Below the pieces are notes generated by a model. That model did not search any database, was not told the DNA's origin, and saw only the letters and a program-made list of their open reading frames with translations. A stretch of 64,000 nucleotides of DNA from Lucinisca nassula (taxonomy: Eukaryota; Mollusca; Bivalvia; Lucinida; Lucinidae): NCBI GenBank assembly GCA_963580285.1, contig OY757023.1, positions 132,092,027 to 132,156,026 of the forward strand, read 5' to 3'. Of the stretch, positions 36,880-47,002 are shown piece by piece. Numbering within the stretch: the first letter of the stretch is position 1; each line of letters starts with the position of its first letter. Made by a program: the position numbers and the translations under genes.

Positions 36880-38297
36880 GTTTCAGGCCTTCAAGATATA
36901 AGGTAAAACTATATATATGGAACATTGAAATATAGATCACACTCACCTACATATATTTTGAGGTCAATCATCAGGTCACATGGAACATATATTCCAGATA
37001 TTACATTTCAGAATCAAATTGTGTCTGAATTATAAGGCTAATCATTGAACCATGAAAATAGGTCACACTGACCTAGATATATTTCTATGTCAATCATCTG
37101 GTCACATGAAATTAAATATCTAGATATGAAGGTTCTACATCCAATAGTATTCAAGATATAAGTCAAAGTCACTGAACCATGTAAGATAGGTCAAACTGAC
37201 CTAGATATATTTTGAGGTCAATCATCTGGTTGCATTGATGTAATAGCCTAGGTATAACATTTCGTTATCAAAATATTATTCAAGACAATTGGCAAAATCA
37301 CTGAACCATGAAATATAGGTCACAATGACCTAGATATATTTTGAGGTCAATCAGCAGGTCACATGGAACTAATAATCAAAGTATGATATTTCTTTATCAA
37401 ATAGTATTCAAGATAATCTAGGCAAAATCAGTGAACCATGAGATATAGGTCACACTGACCTAGATATTTCCGCCCCCGCCCATAGGGGCTTGAAGAAATA
37501 TATGGGCTGCATGATACTTCCACGCAGAGCTGAATCCGGCCTGCACACTAATACTGGTAAACCGCTTAGAGGATCTAAGCCTGTCCAGGAACCACGGTGC
37601 GAGGCGGACCATCCATGCTAATAAACCCTATTGGTTTCATTGGGCGACAGGGCTTGAGATGAAATTTCATCTCAATGTCGGGTAAAAGTCCCACAAAATT
37701 GGAAGCAATGTCTCCAAAATGACCTTTACAGTGTTGACGGGGACGTTAAACCTCAAATCAAACAAACAAACAAACACTGACCTAGATATATTTGGTGGTC
37801 AATTATCAGGTCACATGGAACTAATAATCGAGGCATGACCTTTCTCCTTTGAATAGTATTCAAGATAATAGGCAAAGTCACAGAACCATGAAATATAGGT
37901 CACAGTGACCTAGATATATTTTGAGGTCAATCTTGTGGGGTCTCGAGGCACTAATATCAAAGGTATGACATTTTTCCAACAAATAGTCTTCAAGATATAA
38001 GGCAAAACCTCTGAACCATGAAATATAGGTCACAGTGACCTAGATATATTTGGAGTCCAATCATGGGGTCACATGGTACTAATATCATAGGTATGACATT
38101 TCTCCAACAAATAGTCTTCAAGATATAGGGCAAAATCACTCGACCATGAAATATATGTCACAGTGACCTAGATATATTTTGAGGTCAATTGTGGGGTCAC
38201 ATGGTACTAATATTTCAGGTTTGACATTTCTCCAACATATAGTCTTCAAGATATAAGGCAATATCACTGGACCGTGAAATGTAGGTCACCATGACCT
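36880..38297. repeat. ~125-bp tandem repeat, left arm
   Basis: About nine degenerate units with AGGTCACAGTGACCTAGATAT, then TTTTGAGGTCAAT, GGTCACATGG, TATGACATTTCTCC, AGTATTCAAGATA and AATCACTGAACCATGAAAT. The word GGTCACAGTGACC is itself a palindrome and resembles paired nuclear-receptor half sites (AGGTCA), an inference only. Interrupted by a SINE-1 at 37468-37773. Confidence 0.85.
37468..37773 (+). mobile_element. SINE-1, full length, 16-bp target duplication
   Basis: 306 bp from CCGCCCCCGCCCATAGGGG region to a (CAAA)n tail. Flanked by ACACTGACCTAGATAT at 37452-37467 and 37774-37789. The host sequence is the arm's tandem repeat; the mirror position in the right arm lacks the SINE. Target duplication and simple tail show retroposition. 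Confidence 0.9.
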
Positions 38298-38332
38298 TCA
38301 CCCTTTTACACTTGAACCAATGTCACAGTGCC

Positions 38333-38690
38333 ACCTAGTGACCTGACTTTTGATCTGAGGGAACCCATACTCCAATGTGATCGAGATACCTTTATTTTAC
38401 AACCATTCTGGTATAGTTTCATGACAACTAAAGCAAAACTATGCCCTGTAGAGGGTGAAAAGGTTTAAAAATAGTTTGACCTGTCAGCAAACCCCCTGTT
38501 GGCATAAAAGCATAGGGCTGTGAGAAGTTTACTCAAGGAACATTTCTATAAAAAACAAATTGTCAAAGTACTTCCAATGACTTGGCAGCAAATGCAATTT
38601 CCCCCAATTATAAGTTGTGGGAACTCTTAAGTTGCCATAGCAACCAAACTAATGAGCCAAATTCCATAAAAAGCATAAACTTTCAAGCCC
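38333..38690 (+). repeat. Dispersed repeat, copy 2
   Basis: About 90 percent similar to 35508-35860 by eye, in the same orientation. It continues into CATAAACTTTCAAGCC, GGATGCTACAGAT and GGCAACTGCCTATCC, also seen at 41390-41470 and 41835-41960. Confidence 0.75.
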
Positions 38691-38965
38691 CAAGCCAAAG
38701 GATGCTACAGATGAAATTTGGGCCCAATCTGCTCTGTGGCTTCGGTGGAGATGTTAAATATGTTGGCGCCAGAGGACTTAGGGCAACTGCCTATCCTTTT
38801 TAAAGCTTGCTATATGGTAAGCTTAAAACACAAAACCTAATGAGGCAAATAAGGTGAATATTTTCATAAGAGTCTCAGCCTCAGAGCACATGGTTTCTGA
38901 GGAGATAATTTTTTGAGTATTTTTTTCTATTGTTTTGCACTTTGGTTTCCATGGCAACCAATAAA
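38691..38965 (+). repeat. Host repeat interrupted by the core-repeat element, 5' side
   Basis: GGTGAATATTTTC, TCTCAGCCTCAGAGCA, TTTCTGAGGAGAT and TTCCATGGCAACCAATA are repeated uninterrupted at 41535-41635, which therefore shows the empty-site form of this sequence. Confidence 0.7.
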
Positions 38966-41337
38966 AACAAGAGGGCCCAGAGGGCCCTGAATCACTCACC
39001 TGAAAATTAGTGTCCCCAGTACATTCTAGGCCCAAGGGCTATAATTTGAACAAACTTGGTAATGGTTCACTAGATGAAGCATCATACCAAATATCAAAGA
39101 CCTGGGCCTTCTGGTTTCAGACAAGAAGATTTTTAAAGGTTTTCCCTATATAAGCCTATGAAAAACCAAAAGGTCCCCGGGTAGGGGCATTTTTGGCCAC
39201 AGGGCTATAATTTGATCAATCTAGATGAAGCTTCACATCAAATACCAAAGATCTGGGCCTTGTGGATTCAGAGAAGTAGAGTTTTGCAAGATTTTCCATG
39301 TATAAGCCTATGTAAAACCAAAGGCCCCAGGGGTGGGGGCATTTTTGGCCCCAGGGCTATAATTTGAACAATCTTGGTAGAGGTCCGTTAAGTTGAAACT
39401 TCATATCAAATAGCATAGAGCAGGGCCTTGTGGTATCAGAAGAAGAATTTTAAATATTTTCCCGAATTAAGCCTATGAAGAACCAAAGGGTCCCCGGGTG
39501 GGGGCATTTTTGTTCCTAGGGCTATAATTTGAACAATCTTGATAGAAGTCCAATAGATGAAGCTTCACACCAAATATCTAAGACCTTGGCCTTGCAGTTT
39601 CTGAGAAGAAGGTTTTTTTTTAAGATTTTCCCTAAGTAAAACAAAAGGCCCCCGGGCGGGGGCATTTTTGGCCCCCGGGCTATAATTTAAGCAATCTTGG
39701 TAGCGGTCCATTAGATTAAGCTTCACACCAAATATCAATGACCTGGGCCTTTTGGTTTCAGAGAAGAAAGTTTTAAAGATTTCCCCTATATAAGCTTAGG
39801 TAAAACCAAAGGCCCCCGTGGCGGGGGCATTTTTGGCCCCAAGGCTTTAATTTGAACAATCTTAGTAGAGGTCCACCAGGTTAAGCTTCACACAAAATAT
39901 TAAAGACCTGGGATTGTGGTTTCAGGGAAGAAGATTTTTTAATGATTTTCCCTATATAAGCCTATGTAGAATCACAGGCTCCCGGGGCGGGGGCTTTTTG
40001 GCCCCCAGGGCTACAATTTGAACAATCTTGGTAGAGGTCCACTAGATGAAGCTTCACACCAAATATCAAAGATCTGGGCCTTGCGGTTTCAGGGAAGAAG
40101 ATTTTTAAAGATTTTCCCTAATTAAGCCTATGAAAAACCAAAGGGTCCTGGGGTGGGGGCATTTTTGGTCCTAGGGCTATAATTTGAACAATCTTGATAG
40201 AGGAACACTTTATAGATGAAGCTTCACACCAAATATCTAAGACCTTGGCCTTGCAGTTTCAGAGAAGAAGATTTTTTAATGATTTTCCCTATATAAGCCT
40301 ATGTAAAACCATAGGCCCCCGGGGCGGGGGCATTTTGGCCCCCAGGGCTATAATTTGAACAATCTTAGTAGAGGTCCACCAGGTAAAGCTTCAGACCAAA
40401 TATTAATGTCCTGGGCCTTGTGGTTTCAGAGAAGATTTTTTAATGATTTTCCCTATATAAGCCTTTATAAAACCAAAGGCCCCCGGGGTGGGGGCATTTT
40501 GGCCCCCAGGCCTATAATTTGAACAATCTTGGTAAAGGTCCACTAGATGAAGCTTCACACCAAATATCAAAGACCTGGGCCTTGCAGTTTTAGAGAAGAA
40601 GATTTTTAAAGATTTTCCCTGTATAAGCCTATGTAAAACCAAAGGCCCCCGGGGCGGGGGCATTTTTGGCCCCAGGGCTATAATTTGAACAATCTTAGTA
40701 TAGGTCCACCAGGTAAAGCTTCACACCAAATATTAAAGACTTGGGCCTTGTGGTTTCGGAGTAGAGGATTTTTTTTAATGATTTTCCCTATATAAGCCTA
40801 TGTAAAACCAAAGGCCCCCGGGGCAGGGGTATTTTGGCCCCCAGGGCTATAATTTTAACAATCTTGGTAGAGGTCCACTAGATAAAGCTTCACACCAAGT
40901 ATCAGAGAAGAAGATTTTTTAATGATTTTCGCTATATAAGCCTATGTAAAACCAAAGGCTCCCGGGGCGGGGGCATTTTGGCCCCCCAGGGCTATAATTT
41001 GAACAATCTTGGTAGAGATCCACTAGATGAAGCTTTATACCAAATATCGAAGACCTGGGCCTTGCGGTTTCAGAGAAGAAGATTTTTAAAGTTTTCGGTT
41101 AAAAAATCTATTTTTAGCTCCTGTGACCTAGATGTGCAACAGACCGAAACCATTTGAACAACTTTGAAAGGGGACCACCTAAGGATCATTCCTGTGAAGT
41201 TTGGTCAATATCCGATCAGTGGTTAAGGAGGAGATGTCATTTGAAGAAAAAGTTTACGAACACATGCACGCACGCAATGACGACGGACGAAAAGTGATCA
41301 CAAAAGCTCACCTTGTCACTACGTGACAGGTGAGCTA
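38966..41337 (+). mobile_element. 2.37-kb element with ~13 core tandem repeats and terminal hairpins
   Basis: Starts ACAAGAGGGCCCAGAGGGCC, in which AGGGCCC-AGA-GGGCCCT forms a hairpin, followed by ATCACTCACCTG. The body is about 13 units of roughly 165 bp, each with GGGGGCATTTTTGGCCCC, AGGGCTATAATTTGAACAAT, TAGAGGTCCACTAG, AAGCTTCACACCAAATAT, GACCTGGGCCTTG and TTCCCTATATAAGCCTATG. A unique 3' segment follows (41100-41337) with ACGACGGACGAAAAGTG and a terminal hairpin ending GTGAGCTAAT. Short ends plus internal tandem core recall non-autonomous Helitron/Helentron-type elements of bivalves (the pearl/CvA kind); that class is an inference. Minus-strand frames inside are repeat artefacts. Confidence 0.75.
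41306..41335 (+). repeat. 3'-terminal hairpin of the core-repeat element
   Basis: GCTCACCTtGTCAC pairs with GTGACAGGTGAGC around TAC; one bulged T. Followed by TAATA. Position at the very 3' end fits a Helitron-like terminator, though the CTRR end is not obvious. Confidence 0.7.
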
Positions 41338-42000
41338 ATAAGCAGTAGGCCTAAAATCATATGGAAGATAGAAGACTGCTGAAGGAACATTTCTATTGGG
41401 GCCAAGTGGCTTCAGAGATGTCATTTGAAAGTGTTGACGCCAGACGACGACGGACAACTGCCTATCCTATAAGCTCCCCTGGAGCCTTCCGCTCTGGTGA
41501 GCTAAAAAAAAAAAAAACCTGTAAAGGCAAATATGGTGAATATCTCCACAAACTCTCAGCCTAATAGAGCATTCAGTTTCTGAGGAGATGATTTTTTAAG
41601 TATTTTTTTTTCTATTTTGGTTTCCATGGCAACCAATAGAAATGAGCAGTAGGCCTAAAATCATATGGCAGATAGTAGATTGCCTAAGGAACATTTCTAT
41701 GAAAGTTTTGTCAAAACATCTGCAATGACTTGGCAGAAAAATGCTATTTTTCAATTTTCCCCATTACAAGTCTATGGAAACTCTAAGTAGCCATAGCAAC
41801 CAAACTAATGAGCCGATTTTCATAAAAAACACAAACTTTCAATCCCCTAGCCCAAGGATGCTACAGATAAAATTTGGGTCCAATCGGCCTAGTGGCTTCA
41901 GAGGAGATGTCGTTTGAAAGTGTCAACGACGCAGACGACGACGGACAATGTCCATACTATAAGCTCCCCCGGAGCCTTCGGCTCTGGTGAGCTAACAAGT
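41338..42000 (+). repeat. Two copies of a dispersed repeat ending in a hairpin and GTGAGCTAA
   Basis: AGCAGTAGGCCTAAAATCAT begins both segments (41340 and 41645). They end at 41465-41502 and 41960-41995 with AGCTCCCCTGGAGCC / AGCTCCCCCGGAGCC, a short loop and GGCTCTGGTGAGCTAA: an imperfect hairpin of about 14 bp. The second copy includes the 35508-type sequence (CAACCAAACTAATGAGCC). Confidence 0.7.
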
Positions 42001-42254
42001 AATCAACAAACTTTCAAGTCCACTGTTTAGCTTTGCATAAACAAATGTCTTGATGTTAAGAGTCTCTCTTCCAAGATTATGTATCCATTTTTCACATAAC
42101 TCTCTATTTTTCTTAGGTCAGGGATAGCAACACAGCTTATTCACAGTGCAGTATTTGGCCTTACAAGAATTTTTATTACAGTTCACTTTCACCTAAAGTT
42201 AAAATCCCAAAAATTGTTAGCTGTCAGTACATGAACTGTACAGTTTCCATGAGG
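42001..42254. other. No recognised content
   Basis: AT-rich; a short Cys-rich stretch is readable on the minus strand near 42120-42190 but without start, length or a known motif. Confidence 0.3.
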
Positions 42255-42266
42255 TCACTGCAGGAG

Positions 42267-42428
42267 ATAGAAGCCTCCGTGGTGTAGTGGTTACGCTACT
42301 CGCCTTGAAAACCAGGGATCGCAGGATCGATCCCGGGCTTCTCCAGACTTTCGGACGAGTCTTTAAACCGAGGTCCCATCTCTGTTTGACCTTAGCTGTT
42401 GGTGGGACGTAAAACTCAAAACACTCAC
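42267..42428 (+). mobile_element. SINE-2 (tRNA-derived), complete, 12-bp target duplication
   Basis: tRNA-like head AGCCTCCG with box A TGGTGTAGTGG at 42280-42290 and box B GGATCGATCCC at 42324-42334, then the body GACTTTCGGACGAGTC, TTTAAACCGAGG, TTAGCTGTTGGTGGGACG and a tail AAAACACTCACTCAC. Flanked by TCACTGCAGGAG at 42255-42266 and 42429-42440. Pol III transcription from the internal boxes and reverse transcription by a partner LINE are known for this class. Confidence 0.9.
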
Positions 42429-42440
42429 TCACTGCAGGAG

Positions 42441-42654
42441 TTATAATCTGTAAAAATGTTTGGCACCCTATAAACAACTTTGATGAGCCATTACAGTTAA
42501 TTAGAGAAACAGTTTAGGAGAAGAATACGATTTTATCATTCCTCAATGGTGTTATTGTAAAATTGATCCGAGAAAAAAAAAAGGTGGTCATGCACTTTAA
42601 AACCGGGAATTTCAGAGTTAAACGAAACAGTTTAAATCACAGTCTGACCACCCC
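42441..42654. other. No recognised content
   Basis: No motif or frame identified; includes AGAAAAAAAAAAGG at 42571-42584. Confidence 0.3.
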
Positions 42655-43040
42655 TGGCCATCGGGGCTTGAAGAAATAGATTGGGCATGATGCTTCCATG
42701 CAGAACTGAAACTGACGACAGATGAGTACTGGTAAACCGCTTAGAAGGATTAAGCCTGCCTAGGCAATGCGCTGGAAGTCAGATCGCCTATTGCATATAA
42801 GCCTTTTGATTTTATTGGGCAGCAGGGCTTGAGAAGTTGAGATGTCATTTCATAGGCAAAGCGGTTGGAGTCAGATCGCCCATTGCATAAGTAAGCCTTT
42901 TGATTTCATTAGGCAGCAGGGCATGAGATGTCATCTCATCTCAATGTCAGGTAAAAGTCCCACAAAATTGGAAGCAACTTCTCTAAAATGACCTAAATAG
43001 TGTTGACGGGAACATTAAACCTCAGTTCAAACGAATAAAA
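42655..43040 (+). mobile_element. SINE-1 copy with ~90-bp internal duplication
   Basis: CATCGGGGCTTGAAGAAATA, GATGCTTCCATGC, GGTAAACCGCTTAG, then the block GTCAGATCGCC to GGCAGCAGGGC appears twice (42778-42842 and 42860-42922), then GACGGGAACATTAAACCTC. Approximate flanking similarity AATCACAGTC and AATCACAATC may be a decayed target duplication. Confidence 0.7.
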
Positions 43041-43112
43041 TCACAATCCAAGACTATTTCTTTGACATACATGTACAATCAGAAACTATCGACCAGTACT
43101 CTCTGTGCTTTA

Positions 43113-43990
43113 TCGAACTTTATGTGTGAAAAAGTTCTTTCCTGGGTCTACACTGTTTCCCAATCCCAAACACATGATTCCAGTCTTGATTTTACAGATT
43201 ACTCTTACATACATGTGCGCAAACCTCCTAGTCCTCAGAGTTGAATAAATATTACACGGCTGTAGCTGGGTCGATTGCTGGGTCGATTGTCAATCGACCC
43301 AAAATTACTTGAGCAGAAAGCTCTTCAGTGCTCAAGTCCATATATGACCATCACCGACCCGTCGGAATTACTTCTTTTATAGAATATAGCCGCAGTGAGG
43401 TCAGATCGTTGCGTAAGAGGGTTATCTGGGCTTGGCAAATAGTGTAGGCCCAGTACTTTGATTATTGAACTTTATGTGTGGAAAAGCTCTGTCCTGTGTC
43501 TACAGTTTCCCAAACCCAACACATGATTCCAGTCCAGATTTTACAGATATAACTCTTACATACGCAAACCTCTGACCTCAGAGTTTCAGTGAGTGAGTGT
43601 TTAAGTTTTACGTCTCACTAACAGCTCAGGTCATACGGAGTTGGGACCTTGGTTTAAAGACTCATCCGAAAGTCTGGAGAAGCCCTGGATCAATCCTGCG
43701 ACCCATGGTTTATAAAGTGAGTAGCGTAACCACTGCGCCACAATGGCTTCTGGCGCCACAACGGCTTCTGGTCTGACCTCGGAGTTGAACAAATAACACG
43801 GCTATAGCTAGCTCAATTGTCAATCGACCCAAATTACTAAACAGAAAGCTCTTCAGTGCTCAAGTCCATGTGACCATCACCGACCCGTCGGAATTACTTT
43901 TTTAAAGAATATAGCTGCAGTGAGGTCAGCGTGTTGCATTAGAGGGTTATCTTGGTTTGGCAAACAGTGTTGACCCAGACCAGACGCCAC
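43113..43990 (+). repeat. ~350-bp tandem duplication, second copy carrying a SINE
   Basis: Copy 1 (43113-43455) and copy 2 (43467-43990, including SINE-2) share ACTTTATGTGTG, ACACATGATTCCAGTC, AATCGACCCAAA, AGCTCTTCAGTGCTCAAG and ACCCGTCGGAATTACT in the same order. Copy 1 is uninterrupted where copy 2 holds the SINE. Confidence 0.8.
43586..43771 (-). mobile_element. SINE-2, complete, 15-bp target duplication
   Basis: Reverse orientation: GTGAGTGAGTG tail, CTAACAGCT, CCTTGGTTTAAAGACTC, GAAAGTCTGGAGAAGCC, then box B region GGATCAATCCTGC and box A region GTAACCACTGCGCCA. Flanked by TCTGACCTCAGAGTT (43571-43585) and TCTGACCTCGGAGTT (43772-43786), one mismatch. The empty site is visible in copy 1 of the tandem duplication near 43225. 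Confidence 0.9.
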
Positions 43991-44005
43991 ATTCTGTGGC
44001 GTCTG
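43981..44005. repeat. Perfect 11-bp hairpin
   Basis: CAGACGCCACA, loop TTC, TGTGGCGTCTG. Followed by ATCAAGATCTTCACCATTTGC, which resembles the right side of the hairpin at 50541-50598 and the words at 48510-48530 and 48705-48725. Confidence 0.85.
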
Positions 44006-44395
44006 ATCAAGATCTTCACCATTTGCTTAACCCAGAATTTCAGGGTTAAATGAGAGTTTAAATCACAGTCCAGGTCTATTTCTTTGACATACACTCAGAG
44101 ACAATCCACTTGGGTCCCAGATGCAACAACTATATTCCAAGATTGGGCGAACAAGGCCCCTATATATGCTTTGTTTGTTTGATTTCACGAAAACACACCT
44201 ATATTATTTTGACCCCCTTGATCCCCACTTTTATATAGTAAAACTGGAGTTTGCAGGGGTAAACCTTATTTTTCTTATTTCTGCTCTAAAATATAGATTG
44301 TGGGTACTCGTTAGAACTCGTTATTTCATCCTTAAATTTACATTTTTTCGGCGATAAAGATTGCAATGTATTTGTATAGGCGTGTTTTTGTAATG
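44006..44395. other. Non-coding; contains a sequence paralogous to 47340-47860
   Basis: CCCCACTTTTATATAGTAAAAC (44223-44244 region) and TATAGATTGTGGGTACTCG are repeated at 47388 and 47709-47790. This is the uninterrupted version of the SINE-1 target at 47403. Confidence 0.6.
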
Positions 44396-44705
44396 TGAGG
44401 TTTAATGTCCCCGTCAACACTGTAAAGGTCATTTTGGAGATGTTGCTTCCAAATTAATTTTTGGGACTTTAACCCGACATTGGGATGAAATGACATCTCA
44501 AGCCCTGTTGCCCAATGAAACCAAAAGGGTTTATAAGCATTGAAAACATTTGTGCCACACCCCAAACCTGTTATCATGGTCAGAATTGACCGAAAACAGT
44601 ATCGGGAGAAGCAGATTATCAGTACTCATGTGCAGGTCAGTTTCAGCTCTGCATGGAACCATCATACAGCCATATCTATTTCTTCAAGCCCCGATGGGCG
44701 GGGGG
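44396..44705 (-). mobile_element. SINE-1, diverged
   Basis: TGAGGTTTAATGTCCCCG, ATTTTGGAGATGTTGCTTCC, ACATCTCAAGCCCTG, then a divergent middle, then CAGCTCTGCATGGAACCATC and TTCTTCAAGCCCCGATGGG. Frames overlapping this (for instance 44550-45053 plus) are not credible genes. Confidence 0.65.
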
Positions 44706-45388
44706 CGTCCCCTATATGCTCTATTTCACATCCTGAGGACACTGATGAAGATTTCGCCTCAGGAAACCAAGTGTTCTATTCGCCTTTTTACACTTGTAGC
44801 TATCGTTACGCGCGCACAACGGAGACTGATCAGACTGCGCCGGACTGAGTTTTTGCTGGGCGCACATGTAAATTGTAGGATATGTAATAACAAGAAACTC
44901 ACCTGCAAGGACATGGTTGTGCATTATTTTAGACTACTCCGCCTCGCAACCATTGTATATGATTTTGGCGTCTACATGTTACATTCTGAGTTTGTTCTAA
45001 TCGCATGTTTTACATGTGCAATAAACACCAAACAGCAATGCAATATTGTGTAGACTTAGTAGCCAACCTTTGAAGTTACGCGGCATTGAATAAACAAGGT
45101 CATACACAACACGGGAGTGTCCACTTTATCAGGGCATGGAGCAGGAAGAAAAGAAAAAAAATCCGTTTTATCTTTTTTATTTTTTTTTCGATTTATTTTT
45201 TTCCCTCTCTGGAACATTATAGAGAATAAGAAATGGTTTGATATTTTCCTAATTAGATACACCAAGGGATAGACAAACAGAAAAAAAACTCGAAGCAACC
45301 GTCTCTCCCCTTAAAACATAATGAAAGCTTCCAGTGTCTCGTGATAATATTTCTGACTGGGTCTAATTCGTCCGATAGGATAGATGGA
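44706..45388. other. No recognised gene
   Basis: A T-rich tract lies at 45160-45210 and a GAAAAGAAAAAAAA tract at 45148. Frames present have no known motif. Confidence 0.35.
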
Positions 45389-45904
45389 CTAGTGACGGGG
45401 TGCATACATTTACCGGAAAGCACCAAAATACCGGAAAGCAAACCAAAATACCGGAAAGCACATATAAATACCAAAAAGCACTTTGTACTTGTTTTTTTTC
45501 TGCGGAGGAACATGTTAAAAATGAAATTTTGGCCTATGTATTAGATTTTTATTAATAATTTTACCTAAAAATCAGAAATATGTATCCCCAATCCCCTAGG
45601 GTATTGTCAGAATGACATGCAAGTTTCAAGAATTACACGCTGCTATCTATATCTATCTTCATATACTGCAGCAACCGTTTGAGAGTGTTATGTGCAGTTT
45701 AAAGAACTTGAACCAGACGGTTCGGAATACATTCAGATTGGTTAAATAATGTCGTCTTGACGTTAGTTCAACATAGGGTGTCTATTTGGAGATCACCACC
45801 AAGTGACCATGTAAGGTTTACCAGGGTTTCCGAGCCGATCGTTTGAGTTGGCAAAAATGGGAGATCCAGGAGAAGATCGGGCATGACTTGTCTTTCACAC
45901 ATGT

Positions 45905-46085
45905 GTTTTGAGCGGGATGCGAACCACCAATTAAGCGAGTAGAACTCAGAGAAAAACCAAACAGAACTTGTCTCTTGTCACAAGTGAACTGAGTGTGTGT
46001 GTGTGGGGGGGGGGGGGGGGGGGGCACAGCGATGAGCGACCTTTTGAGAAAGAGTCAGGGCTCCTAACCACTAGGCCACCGAGAC
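45905..46085 (-). mobile_element. Split tRNA-like Pol III head inside the MITE
   Basis: Minus strand: box A TGGCCTAGTGG (46078-46068) in the context GTCTCGGTGGCCTAGTGG, and box B GGTTCGCATCC (45925-45915). They are about 140 bp apart because a C20 / (AC)n tract and other sequence lie between them. A SINE or tRNA pseudogene expanded by a microsatellite is the likely reading. Confidence 0.5.
45993..46024. repeat. (GT)n followed by G20
   Basis: (GT)6 then twenty G from 46005 to 46024. Length is liable to sequencing error. Confidence 0.9.
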
Positions 46086-46712
46086 ACGTTGAAAATAATT
46101 GAATAGGTACAATGCAATGACAATGGCATGTTAAAGTGATGTTACATGCTTAATAGAAGCAGTATTCATCTTTATTATAATGGAAAATACAGAGAAAAAA
46201 AAATCAAATTTTATCAAGTGTTTTATTCGTTTGCAAAGATAGTTCTTTGAATAAAGTATAAAAATCAGGAAGAAGGAACAACATACTTACAAATATCACA
46301 AGTTATAAGTCCAGAGAGCAACCATAATTGTTCCAGATATGTTACATATTGCATTTAAATACAATGTTTTCCTGTATATATAAGTGCTTTTTGGTATTTA
46401 TATGTGCTTTCCGGTATTTTGGTTTGCTTTCCGGTATTTTGGTGCTTTCCGGTAAATGTATGCACCGCTAGTGACGTTCATTCAGGGGAAAAATAATAAC
46501 ATCAAGAAAAAACCTTGGCGAATAATATCGATGATGTCTTGGCCCAACCATGGACTATGAACACAGTCGCCAACCCTGGAACCATTATTCTTGGGGACAT
46601 TTTTGGTGAGTTTCCCGATTCCGTGACTTTTACGTCCAACTTCACAGGGACTTGTAGCATTGGCCGTAGCATTTTTTTTTAAGAATTTGTCTAGGTATTC
46701 AGACTCGTCTAG

Positions 46713-47002
46713 TCCGCCCCCGCCCATAGGGGCTTGAAGAAATATATGGGCTGCATGATGCTTCCACGCAGAGGCGAATCCAGCCCGCTCACTAGACTAG
46801 TACTGCTAAACTGCTTAGAGGATCTAAGCCAGTCCTGGAACCGCGGTTTGAGGCTAATAAACCTAATTGGTTTCTTAAGGCGACAGGGCTTGAGATGTCA
46901 TTTCATCTCAATGTTGGGTAAAAGTCCCACAAAAATTGGTAGCAATGTCTCCAAAATGACCTTTACAGTGTTGACGGGGACATTAAACCTTAAATAAATA
47001 AA
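46713..47002 (+). mobile_element. SINE-1, full length, 13-bp target duplication
   Basis: CCGCCCCCGCCCATAGGGG start, GCATGATGCTTCCACGC, GGCGACAGGGCTTGAG, GACGGGGACATTAAACC, AAATAAATAAA tail. Flanked by CAGACTCGTCTAG at 46700-46712 and 47003-47015. Confidence 0.9.

Larger units (their letters stand above)
32254..38297 (+). repeat. Left arm of giant element
   Basis: Outer unique terminal segment (32254-32396), stem-loop array (32397-35210), SINE-2 tail (35219-35305), unique segment to about 36880, then 125-bp tandem repeat. Matches 59729-53510 inverted. Frames of 109 and 68 codons in the unique segment differ from the right arm by only two residues each as far as I can compare, so the arms are highly similar. 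Its tandem part contains a SINE-1 (37468-37773) absent from the right arm. Confidence 0.85.
45398..46467. mobile_element. 1.07-kb MITE with ~85-bp inverted ends and 9-bp duplication (MULE-like)
   Basis: Ends are inverted from GGTGCATACATTTACCGG (45399) to TACCAAAAAGCACTT (about 45483) and the matching 46382-46466; the repeats look identical over about 85 bp and contain three to four TACCGGAAAGCA words. The flanks are CTAGTGACG at 45389-45397 and 46468-46476. A 9-bp duplication with long inverted ends is the profile of Mutator-like elements (established for that superfamily). No transposase, so non-autonomous. Confidence 0.8.

Noticed and set aside
40403..40663. Minus-strand 86-codon frame with repeated PPPRGP-like sequence
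   Set aside because: Spans two core-repeat units; the same residues repeat with the DNA period.
42110..42200. Cys-rich short peptide on the minus strand
   Set aside because: No start, no recognisable spacing of cysteines and no repeat support.
42272..42345. Functional tRNA gene
   Set aside because: It is the head of a SINE with body, tail and target duplication; boxes are present but the tRNA fold is degenerate.
44550..45053. 167-codon frame as a gene
   Set aside because: Begins inside a diverged SINE-1, has no known motif and no supporting copy.
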